A DNA stretch of 10,730 bases from DATFMP01 sp041477795. GTDB taxonomy: Bacteria > SAR324 > JACQKK01. The position numbers were made by a program, and so were the translations under genes. The stretch is taken from positions 1-10,730 of the forward strand of contig JBGOUY010000142.1 of the NCBI GenBank assembly GCA_041477795.1, written 5' to 3'. Each line of letters begins with the position of its first letter. The first letter of the stretch is position 1. A model generated the notes under the pieces. That model had not been told where the DNA came from, did not search any database, and saw only the letters and a list, made by a program, of their open reading frames with translations. Positions 1 through 6,254 of the stretch are shown here, one piece after another.

Positions 1-75
1 TGGATCGGCGGCACAGGCTGGGGTGCCGCTTTGGCAGGGGGTTTGCGCCTTGCGCGTGGTGCGGCATGTCCCGAC

Positions 76-112
76 TAGGTTAACACCTATGAGGTTCCGC
101 CCCCTGGGAACC
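76..112. promoter_or_regulatory. Two adjacent inverted repeats, possible operators
   Basis: TAGGT-TAAC-ACCTA at 76-89 is a perfect 5-bp dyad with a 4-base centre. GGTTCC (93-98) and GGAACC (107-112) form a second perfect dyad with an 8-base centre. They lie in the AT-richer part of an otherwise very GC-rich gap, so they could be regulator sites for a gene beyond the left edge. No -35/-10 pair was recognised, and no regulator can be named. Confidence 0.3.
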
Positions 113-177
113 CCGGCAGGGCAGCAGGCCCCACTCCTCATTTAGGGTTGCTGGGGCCGCCAGCCCCTTCCGAAGGT

Positions 178-210
178 GCGGAGGAGGGAGGCGGCGCCGC
201 CCTCCTCCGC
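178..210 (-). terminator. Strong GC hairpin downstream of the MmgE/PrpD gene
   Basis: Bases 178-188 and 200-210 pair perfectly over 11 bp, and 190-192 with 196-198 add three more pairs across one mismatch, leaving a three-base loop. It starts about 30 nt past the MmgE/PrpD stop codon. The transcribed strand has no U-run after it, so it is not a textbook intrinsic terminator. It may protect the 3' end of the message or assist termination. It marks the probable end of the operon. Confidence 0.45.
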
Positions 211-239
211 TCATCCGCGCACTTGACTGCGAGGGACCC

Positions 240-1592
240 CTAAGCCTCCAGCGCTTCGCAGAGCGGGGCCACGGCCGGCAGCTCCAGGAGGCGCGCGAGT
301 TGCCGCAGCACGCCTTCGCCGCGCTCGGGCGGGATCACCCCCTGCGCGCAGTCGCGGAACTTGGCCTCCACCGCGTCGGCCTGCAGGGGGAAGGCCGCGC
401 TGCCCAACGGCCGCTCGCGCCGCTCGGCAACGGTACTGCCATCGGTCAGCCGCACTTCGATTTCGGCGGGATATTCGCCGTTGTCCGGCAGCGAGGGCTC
501 GGCCTGCACCTGCATGCGCTCCATCAGGGCCACCACGGCCGGCTCGCGCACCGCCGCGTCGGTGAAGTGCCCCAGCTTGAGGCTGCCGCTGAGCAGCGCC
601 CGCGCCACGCAGTAGCGCAGGCTGACCTTGCCGAACAGCCCGCTGCTGGGCAGTCCCTCGCGCAGGGTCTTGAAGTTCCAGGGATGCACGTGACAGATGA
701 TGGCCGCGACCTTCTTCGGCGCGAGCGGCCCGCTGCGCCGGTGCACGGCCAGCGCCGCATCCACCGCGGCCACCGTCGGCGCACCGGAGGGATAAGGCTT
801 GAACAGGTTGCCCGAGGCGATCAGCTCGTGCGGGTCGCACAGCGGCGCCAACGTTCCGCCTTCCCAGCGGCAGAAGGTGCGGAACAGGCCGTAGCGGCCC
901 TCCAGCGCGTCCGGGTCGGACTCGAAGCCGTCGGCCGCCAGCAGCGCGGCGTGCAGCCCGTTGCGCGCCGCCAGCCCGGCGTGCAGGCCCATCGTCATCG
1001 TGCCGAAGTTCTGGCGCAGGCCCTGCGACATGGACGCCGCGATGCCCAGCGCCATCTGGCAGCGCCGCGCATCCAGCCCCAGCAGGCGCGCGCAGGCGGC
1101 CGCCACGCCCAGCACGCCCAGCACGTTGGTGACGTGCCAGCCCGCCTCGTACAGCGCCGGGTTGAGCAGGCGGCCCAGCTTCACGCCCACCTCCATGCCC
1201 ACCGCGTAGGCTTCCGCCACGGCGCGCCCGCCGCTCCCGCGCGTCTGCCCCAGCGCCAGCAGGGCCGGCACCAGGGGCGAGCTGACGTGGGAGTTCATCA
1301 CCATGTTCGTGTCGTCGTAAAGCTGGGCGTGGGCCGCGGTGCCGTTCAGCAGCGCTGCGTCCAGCAGGCGCGTCTTGCCGGCCAGCCCGAAGCGCGAGGC
1401 GCCCGGCTCGTCGCCGCCCGGGGTCGCGCACCAGCGCCCGACCAATGCCACGGCGGGCAGCGTGCTCCCCGCCAGCGCGACGCCGAGCGTGTCCACGAAG
1501 GAGAGCCGCAGCATCTCCAGCCCGGCCGGCGGCAGGGCGTCCAGCGAGGTGCGCGTGCTCCAGTCGGCCAGCCGTTCCGCGATGTCGCCCAT
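240..1592 (-). CDS. MmgE/PrpD family protein (2-methylcitrate dehydratase/decarboxylase-like)
   Basis: A cytoplasmic enzyme of the family that includes 2-methylcitrate dehydratase PrpD, cis-aconitate decarboxylase and iminodisuccinate epimerase. The length of 450 residues is typical. Family landmarks are LSFVDTLGVALAG (30-42), NGTAAHAQLYDDT (83-95), NSHVSSPLVPALLALG (100-115), GWHVTNVLG (151-159), GTMTMGLHAGLAARNG (197-212) and NLFKPYPSGAPTVAAVDAAL (262-281). Asp94, His102 and His153 occupy expected active-site regions. Two positions differ from what I know of the family: Met201 where a lysine is common (GTMTKPLHAG), and Val274 where a histidine is common (PTHxAIDA). The cysteine of the PSC motif is also Gly270. 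The ATG lies 3 nt after the dehydrogenase TAG, with only a weak purine-rich stretch upstream, so translation is probably coupled. The exact reaction is unknown. Confidence 0.92.
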   Translation of the reverse strand: MGDIAERLADWSTRTSLDALPPAGLEMLRLSFVDTLGVALAGSTLPAVALVGRWCATPGGDEPGASRFGLAGKTRLLDAALLNGTAAHAQLYDDTNMVMNSHVSSPLVPALLALGQTRGSGGRAVAEAYAVGMEVGVKLGRLLNPALYEAGWHVTNVLGVLGVAAACARLLGLDARRCQMALGIAASMSQGLRQNFGTMTMGLHAGLAARNGLHAALLAADGFESDPDALEGRYGLFRTFCRWEGGTLAPLCDPHELIASGNLFKPYPSGAPTVAAVDAALAVHRRSGPLAPKKVAAIICHVHPWNFKTLREGLPSSGLFGKVSLRYCVARALLSGSLKLGHFTDAAVREPAVVALMERMQVQAEPSLPDNGEYPAEIEVRLTDGSTVAERRERPLGSAAFPLQADAVEAKFRDCAQGVIPPERGEGVLRQLARLLELPAVAPLCEALEA

Positions 1593-1595
1593 GGC

Positions 1596-2741
1596 CTAGC
1601 GTCTCTGCGAGAGTGGAAGGAAGGCGTGCTGAATCTCCCCGCCCCGCAGGGCGGCGCTGCAGTTGGCGAGCAGCACCGTGATCTCGCGCAGCAGGCCCAG
1701 GCGCGAGCCGCCGGCGTTGTGGGGCGTGAGCACGACGTTCGAGAGCCGGTTGAGCGGGTCCTCCGCGGCGCGCGGCTCGATGCGATGGTTGTCCAGCCCG
1801 GCGCCGCGCAGGCGGCCGCTGCTGAGGGCCTCGAGCAGCGCGGCCTCGTCCACCAGCCGCCCGCGGCTGGTGTTCACGAATACCGAGCCCGGCTTCATCA
1901 TGGCAAAGGTCTTGCGGTTGAACAGGGACTCCGTTTCCGCCGTGGCCGTGGCGTGCAGCGACACGTAGTCCGACTCGGCGAGCAGCTCGGGCAGCGAGCG
2001 GTAGCTGACGTTGAGCGCCGCCTCCTGCTCCGCCGGCAGCCGCGTGCGCTTGGTGTAGAGCACGCGCATGCCGAAGCTCGCCGCGCGCTGCGCCACCAGC
2101 ACGCCCACCTCGCCCAGGCCCACGATGCCCAGGGTCTCCCCGGAGAGCCCGCCCAGGGCGGAGAAGCCCGGCCAGTTGTACGCGACGTTGTTGATCGGCT
2201 GCACCAGGGCGCGGTCGTAGGTGCCCGCCCGCACCGCCGCATCGCCTTCCACCAGGCGCTTGGCCACGGCCAGCATCAGCAGCAGGGCATGCTCGGCGGT
2301 GTAGGCCAGCGTGCGGCGCGGGATGCAGGAGACGGCCACGCCGGCCGCCCGGGCCGCCTCCATGTCGATGCCTTCCGGGCGGGCGCCCAGGCGCTGGATC
2401 AGGCGCAGCCCCTTGGCCTTGGCGATCACCGCGCGGCTGAGCGTGCCGCGCCGGTAGATGATCACCGCGGCGCCTGCGACCCGCGCGAGCAGCTCCTCGG
2501 CCGAGCCGGTGTGGCCCGCGGCGACCCGGCAGCGGTCGGCCAGCCCAGCCAGGCGGGCCGGCTCGCGCACGGCCGCCAGGTCCGCCGGCTCCGGCGAGAA
2601 GTAGGCGCGCACCCACTCCGCGCTGACCTCGCCTTCGCCCTCCAGCGCATAGCGGATCAACTTGATGGTGTGGTCATCGTCCGCCAGGACGATCTTCGGC
2701 ACGGTCTCTGGCACAGTGCCGGGGTGCTGCCGGTCGCTCAA
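1596..2741 (-). CDS. D-2-hydroxyacid dehydrogenase (NAD-dependent, PGDH-like)
   Basis: Oxidoreductase expected to interconvert a 2-hydroxy acid and a 2-keto acid with NAD(H). The 381 residues start at a TTG (see the ribosome-binding site at 2748-2755). The substrate domain includes RLGARPEGID (117-126). The Rossmann domain has GLGEVG (208-213) after LSGETLGIV. Catalytic residues look present: Arg293 in NTSRGRLVDEAAL, Glu322 in IEP, and His341 in LTPHNAGG. The loop before the catalytic Glu reads LDNHRIEP instead of the usual LDVFxxEP, a departure that may shape specificity. The N-terminal portion is somewhat longer than in compact members of about 320 residues. The gene overlaps the ligase gene by 4 nt and is followed after 3 nt by the MmgE/PrpD gene, so all three are probably translated in a coupled manner. 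The substrate is not assignable, though a keto or hydroxy acid from the pathway is likely. Confidence 0.9.
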   Translation of the reverse strand: MSDRQHPGTVPETVPKIVLADDDHTIKLIRYALEGEGEVSAEWVRAYFSPEPADLAAVREPARLAGLADRCRVAAGHTGSAEELLARVAGAAVIIYRRGTLSRAVIAKAKGLRLIQRLGARPEGIDMEAARAAGVAVSCIPRRTLAYTAEHALLLMLAVAKRLVEGDAAVRAGTYDRALVQPINNVAYNWPGFSALGGLSGETLGIVGLGEVGVLVAQRAASFGMRVLYTKRTRLPAEQEAALNVSYRSLPELLAESDYVSLHATATAETESLFNRKTFAMMKPGSVFVNTSRGRLVDEAALLEALSSGRLRGAGLDNHRIEPRAAEDPLNRLSNVVLTPHNAGGSRLGLLREITVLLANCSAALRGGEIQHAFLPLSQRR

Positions 2742-4453
2742 CGCGAACCTCCTTTGGCGGGTGTCGTCGGGCCGCGCGACGGGCCGGCCGGCGCGCGGGA
2801 CGTTTCCTGCGCCGGTGCCGTGCCCGCGGCCAGGGCCGCGGCCTGCTCGCCAGCCCGCCGCTTGAGCTCCTTGCGCGCCAGCTTGCCCGTGTCGGTGAGC
2901 GGCAGGCTGTCGCACAATTCAATGTGGGCCGGGGCCTTGTAGCTGGCCATGTGGGCGCGGCAGTGGGCGATCAGCTCCTCGGGGGCGAGCGCCTGGCCCG
3001 GCCGGGGCACGACGTACGCCCAGACCGCTTCGCCGCGCACGGCGTCCGGCGCCCCCACCACGGCCACGTGCAGCACGGCGGGATGGCCGGCCAGGAACGC
3101 CTCCACCTCCAGCGGGGAGACGTTGATCCCGCCGGTCTTGATCATCTCGTTGGCCCGCGTGAAGAAGTGCACGTAGCCGCGCTCGTCCAGCCAGCCCATG
3201 TCGCCGCTGCGGAAGTAGCCGTCCGCCGTGAAGGCCCTGGCGTTCTCCTCCGGGTTGTCCGCGTAGCCGGGCGTCACGTAGCCGCGCACCTCCAGTTCGC
3301 CCGCCTCGCCCACCGCCACGGGCCGGCGCGTCTGCGGGTGCACCGCGCGCACGGTCACGCCCGGCAGCGGGGGGCCCTGGCAGGTGGCGCGCACCTCCAG
3401 CGGCAGGTCGTGGGGCGTCACGCAGCAGTTGCCGTAGACCTCCGTGGAGCCGTAGACGTTGCACATGGCGGCGGCCCCCAGCACCAGCGCCGCCTGGCGC
3501 ACCTGCTCCTCGCTGCCGATCGTCAGCCCGGTGCGCAGCGTGCGCGTGCGCAGCGGGTCGAAGTCCGGGTGCGAGACCAGCGCATGGGTGATGTTGGGCA
3601 ACGTATAAATGGCCGTGCAGCGCTCGCTCTCGATCAGCCGCAGCGATTCCCCTGGGTCGTGCTCAGGCTGGAGCACCAGCGTCGCCCGGTGCGTCATCGT
3701 CGCCATCATGGCGTTGGCCGAGCCGTAGCTCCAGAAGAGCGGAGGCGACAGCAGCACCCGCTCCGCGGGCGTGTACCCCTGGCGCTCCCCGATGTTGAAG
3801 CCGTTCTCGATCGCCGCGTAGTGCAGCAGCGGCACCGCCTTGGGCCGCGCCGTGGAGCCCGAGGTGTAGAGCACGAACGCCGGATCGGTCGCAGTGGGGC
3901 CCGCGCCGGGCGCCAGCGGCTCGAAGGGCCGGGGCGCCTCGCCCAGCCAGCCGCCGTAGGCACGGGCGCCGGCTGGGCCGGGCGCAGCGGCGTCATCGAT
4001 CACGATCACGTCGCGCAGGTGCGGATAGCGTCGCGAGCGCCACTGGCCCGGCGGCTGCTCCCACAGCTCGGGCACCAGCTCGCGCAGGGAGGCCAGGTAA
4101 TCCTGCCGCCCCAGGCGCGCCAGCGTGACCAGCGCCCGGATGCGCGAGTGCTCCAGCAGGTACTCCAGGTCCCACGTCTTGACCCAGGTGTTGAACGCCA
4201 CCAGCGGCGCGCCCAGCGCCGCCGCTCCGAAGCAGACCGCGACCCACTCCGCGCGGTTGTTGGCCAGCAGGCCCACCGGCACGCCGCGCGCAATCCCCAG
4301 GCCGGCCAGCGCCGCGGCCACGCGGGCGGCCCGCTCGCGCAGCTCGCCGTAGCTCAGGCGCTCGCCCGCGGAGACGACGGCTTCGTGTCCGGGAGCCTGC
4401 TGCGCCGCTTCGCAGAGCAGGTCGAACAGGGTGCGGCTGTAGGGCGCTCTCAC
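2738..4453 (-). CDS. AMP-forming acyl-CoA ligase (ANL superfamily)
   Basis: Cytoplasmic enzyme that activates a carboxylic acid with ATP and CoA to an acyl-CoA and AMP. The 571 residues hold the full motif set: P-loop-like YTSGSTARPKA (196-206), YGSTE (334-338), FRSGDMGWLDERGY with Asp418, hinge region FTRANEMIKTGG (431-442), INVSPLEVE (443-451), and the C-terminal lysine in TDTGKLARK (520-528, Lys524). General architecture resembles benzoate- or cyclohexanecarboxylate-type and medium-chain ligases, but specificity is not readable by eye. The last 35 or so residues are an Ala/Pro/Ser/Thr-rich tail past the normal end of the family. Its final codons double as the ribosome-binding site of the next gene. 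The start is a GTG at 4451-4453 just after an in-frame TAG at 4463-4465. No good Shine-Dalgarno site precedes it, so the start is the least certain part. It probably commits the imported acid to CoA-dependent breakdown. Confidence 0.92.
   Translation of the reverse strand: MRAPYSRTLFDLLCEAAQQAPGHEAVVSAGERLSYGELRERAARVAAALAGLGIARGVPVGLLANNRAEWVAVCFGAAALGAPLVAFNTWVKTWDLEYLLEHSRIRALVTLARLGRQDYLASLRELVPELWEQPPGQWRSRRYPHLRDVIVIDDAAAPGPAGARAYGGWLGEAPRPFEPLAPGAGPTATDPAFVLYTSGSTARPKAVPLLHYAAIENGFNIGERQGYTPAERVLLSPPLFWSYGSANAMMATMTHRATLVLQPEHDPGESLRLIESERCTAIYTLPNITHALVSHPDFDPLRTRTLRTGLTIGSEEQVRQAALVLGAAAMCNVYGSTEVYGNCCVTPHDLPLEVRATCQGPPLPGVTVRAVHPQTRRPVAVGEAGELEVRGYVTPGYADNPEENARAFTADGYFRSGDMGWLDERGYVHFFTRANEMIKTGGINVSPLEVEAFLAGHPAVLHVAVVGAPDAVRGEAVWAYVVPRPGQALAPEELIAHCRAHMASYKAPAHIELCDSLPLTDTGKLARKELKRRAGEQAAALAAGTAPAQETSRAPAGPSRGPTTPAKGGSR
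2748..2755 (-). promoter_or_regulatory. Near-perfect ribosome-binding site selecting a TTG start
   Basis: AAAGGAGG on the minus strand, inside the last codons of the ligase gene (Lys-Gly-Gly-Ser-Arg), with 6 nt between GGAGG and a TTG at 2739-2741. The TTG overlaps the ligase TGA at 2738-2740, so the two genes share bases. This fixes the dehydrogenase start, since the frame is open much further upstream within the ligase gene. Confidence 0.85.
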
Positions 4454-4526
4454 GGCTCGATTCTACGCGGTTTCGCCTTGTCTCGGGCGCACGAACGGGC
4501 GGTGGGCCACGCGGGAAGGCAGTCGG

Positions 4527-4985
4527 CTAGGCAGGCTCGAACCAGAAATCGAGCACATTGCCTTCGGGCTTGTCGCGGTACTTCACCTGCACGCGGGTGC
4601 CGATCTTCAGCTTCTCGGCCGCCGCCCGCGGCTCCGTCAGATCCACTCCCCGGATGAAGCCGCCCAGCGCCGTGTCCGCACCGTCCAGCAGCACAAAGCC
4701 GATGGCGTAGGGCGGCACGGGCATGCCGGGAAACTGCTGGCAGACGATCGTAAAGGACTCGATGCGGCCCTCGTTGGCGACCGGCACCCAGTCCGTCGTC
4801 TCCTCGAAGTCGATGTCCGAGAAGGCACGCGGCGGCATCAGCACGCGGCCCGCCTTGGGCGCGCGCCGGCCCACCAGCCGCCGGTGGTTCTTGATCTCGT
4901 GGAAGAAGTGGCTCGCCGTTTCGCCCATCGAATGGGTGTAGGTCAGCTCCCACTTCTCGATCCGACTCAGGATTTTCTCGCCCAT
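4527..4985 (-). CDS. DUF35 OB-fold protein with degenerate zinc ribbon
   Basis: A 152-residue small protein of the DUF35 family, which usually joins an N-terminal rubredoxin-like zinc ribbon to an OB fold that binds acyl-CoA and docks on thiolase-like enzymes. The N-terminal helices end in the conserved turn (GETASHFFHEIKNHRRLVG, 21-39). The ribbon follows as RRAPKAGRVLMPPRAFSDID (40-59), where the four expected cysteines read Ala42, Ala45, Ser56 and about Asp59. The PPR landmark (51-53) is intact. The OB fold carries PPYAIGFVLLDGADT (91-105), GGFIRG (108-113) and the closing strand VQVKYRDK (132-139). The ATG start has GAGG at 4993-4996, 7 nt upstream. Position right after a thiolase-like gene suggests a complex like ChsH2-Ltp2 or the archaeal thiolase/HMG-CoA synthase/DUF35 assembly. 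Family assignment is good; exact role unknown. Confidence 0.87.
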   Translation of the reverse strand: MGEKILSRIEKWELTYTHSMGETASHFFHEIKNHRRLVGRRAPKAGRVLMPPRAFSDIDFEETTDWVPVANEGRIESFTIVCQQFPGMPVPPYAIGFVLLDGADTALGGFIRGVDLTEPRAAAEKLKIGTRVQVKYRDKPEGNVLDFWFEPA

Positions 4986-5012
4986 CGTTCCGCCTCACGT
5001 TCGCTTGCGGCG

Positions 5013-5062
5013 TCCCGCGCTGCGGGAGCCGGCCATCGCGCGTCCGGCCCGGCTCAGCCGGG
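5013..5062 (-). repeat. Two short GC hairpins around the end of thiolase-like gene 2
   Basis: CCCGGC (5048-5053) pairs with GCCGGG (5057-5062), and the TGA stop codon of the thiolase-like gene forms the three-base loop. A second 6-bp stem, TCCCGC (5013-5018) with GCGGGA (5022-5027), lies inside the 68-nt gap before the DUF35 gene. Neither is followed by a U-run. They might affect message stability or re-initiation. In such GC-rich sequence, short stems can also arise by chance. Confidence 0.35.
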
Positions 5063-6238
5063 GTCGCTGGAAAGCACCATCGTGCCGAAGAACTGGTGGT
5101 CGCCGCCATTGCCGCTGGCGATGGCGGTCTGGACGTCGGGCACCTGGTGCTCGCCGGCCTTGTGCATGACCTGCAGCGCCGCTTCGATCACGCGCAGCAT
5201 CGCCGTGACGGCGATGGGGTTGGTGCACTGCGTGCCGCCGGAGGGATTGACCGGGAACGGGCCGTCCAGCTCGAAGTGGCCCCGCTCCATCAGGCGCACC
5301 GATTGGCCCTTGGCGCACACCCCGGTGGCGTCGATGGCATGGTATTCGGTGTTGCTGAACGGCGCATAGAGCTCCGCCACGTCGATCTCCTCGGCCGGGC
5401 GGCTGAGGCCCGCCATGCGGTAGGCCGCCTGGAACGAATGGCCCAGCGCCGTGGCGTCGGCGTGGTCCTGCGGTGCCTTGGGGCCCATGCGGTCGCCCAT
5501 GAAGTACGACTCCGCGCAGTTGCCCACGCCGCGCACCCAGGCCGGGCGCGGACACAGCTTGCGTGCCACCTCCTCGCTCGCCAGCACCACCGCCGCCCCG
5601 CCGCTGGACTGCGGGCAGGCATCCAGGCGCTTGATGGGCCAGCACAGCGTCGGCGAGTCCAGCACCTGCTGGAGCGTCACCTCGTCGCGCAGGTGCGCGT
5701 TGGGATTGCGCGCGGCGTTGTGGCGATTCTTCACCGTCGTCATGGCCATGTGCTCCTCGGTCATGCCGTACTTGGCCATGTAGCGCACCGCGGAGAGCGA
5801 GAGCATGTTGATGGCGTTGAGCGGCAGCGCGCGCTCGTAGAGGGGGTCCCAGATCTTGTTGAGCACGACCTGGGCGTGGCCGCACTCGCCGACCTTGTCC
5901 GCGCCCGCCACCAGCACCACGTCGAACAGTCCCGACGCGATATGGTAGAAGCCGGCCTGCACGGCGGAAATCCCCGTGGCGCCGCCCGTGTTCAGGCGCA
6001 TCATGGGTTTGTCGACCCCGACGGCCTCGGCGCCCCAGCGCTCCGCGTTGCTCACGCCGATCAGGGCGTCGGGGGCGAGGGCATACACCACCGCGCCGAT
6101 GCGCTCGATGCCGATGCCCGCATCCTCCAGCGCCAGGCGCACGCCTTCGCGCACCAGCTCGGCGTATGTGGCGTCGTCGCGCCGGAAGCGGAAGCGGGAC
6201 TGTCCGCTCCCGATGATGGCCACCCTTCGCATTGCCAT
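5054..6238 (-). CDS. Thiolase-like protein 2 (acetyl-CoA acetyltransferase / Ltp2-like)
   Basis: A 394-residue thiolase-fold protein of the SCP2/lipid-transfer branch: MRRVAIIGSGQSRF at the N-terminus, LNTGGATGISAVQAG (82-96), CWPIKRLDACPQSSGGAAVVLAS split over 199-221, VAELYAPFSNTEY (287-299) and VNPSGG (330-335). The usual thiolase nucleophile position reads Gly86 within NTGGATG. The position of the HDCF histidine is Tyr291. The GHP histidine is replaced by Asn340, and the C-terminal stretch ASGNGGD (374-380) has no cysteine. A tyrosine in the ELY motif is typical of Ltp2-type thiolase-like retro-aldolases, which work with a DUF35 partner; such a partner is encoded directly downstream. A retro-aldol cleavage of a 3-hydroxyacyl-CoA is therefore plausible but inferred. 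It belongs to a different subgroup from the preceding thiolase-like protein, so this is not a recent tandem copy. Stop TGA. Confidence 0.86.
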   Translation of the reverse strand: MAMRRVAIIGSGQSRFRFRRDDATYAELVREGVRLALEDAGIGIERIGAVVYALAPDALIGVSNAERWGAEAVGVDKPMMRLNTGGATGISAVQAGFYHIASGLFDVVLVAGADKVGECGHAQVVLNKIWDPLYERALPLNAINMLSLSAVRYMAKYGMTEEHMAMTTVKNRHNAARNPNAHLRDEVTLQQVLDSPTLCWPIKRLDACPQSSGGAAVVLASEEVARKLCPRPAWVRGVGNCAESYFMGDRMGPKAPQDHADATALGHSFQAAYRMAGLSRPAEEIDVAELYAPFSNTEYHAIDATGVCAKGQSVRLMERGHFELDGPFPVNPSGGTQCTNPIAVTAMLRVIEAALQVMHKAGEHQVPDVQTAIASGNGGDHQFFGTMVLSSDPG

Positions 6239-6250
6239 GAGCGGATCGGG

Positions 6251-6254
6251 CTCC
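6251..6254 (-). promoter_or_regulatory. Ribosome-binding site overlapping the preceding stop codon
   Basis: GGAG on the minus strand, sharing its first G with the TAG stop of thiolase-like protein 1 and lying 12 nt before the ATG at 6236-6238. The alternative ATG at 6230-6232 would be 18 nt away, too far, so the upstream ATG is preferred. Termination and re-initiation are probably coupled here. Confidence 0.5.

Larger units (their letters stand above)
1..239. other. Intergenic region downstream of the operon
   Basis: No convincing gene. The first 75-140 bases are open in two plus-strand frames, so the 3' end of a convergent gene cannot be excluded, but that is expected by chance at this GC content. 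The region holds four dyads: 76-89, 93-112, 153-167 (GGGGC/GCCCC) and 178-210. It may hold the operon's 3' end and a promoter or terminator for whatever lies to the left. Confidence 0.6.

Noticed and set aside
2742..2915. Upstream extension of the dehydrogenase into the ligase gene
   Set aside because: It would overlap the ligase by nearly 180 bases with Arg/Gly-rich sequence. The AAAGGAGG site and TTG give a far better start.
300..2942. Very long open frame on the plus strand opposite the dehydrogenase and MmgE/PrpD genes
   Set aside because: It has Arg/Gln/His/Ala-rich composition with no recognisable domain, and lies antisense to two clear enzymes. This is a usual artefact of very GC-rich coding DNA.
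2924..4657. Long plus-strand open frame opposite the acyl-CoA ligase
   Set aside because: It has biased, repeat-like Gly/Arg/His composition and no family motif, while the opposite strand has the full ligase motif set.
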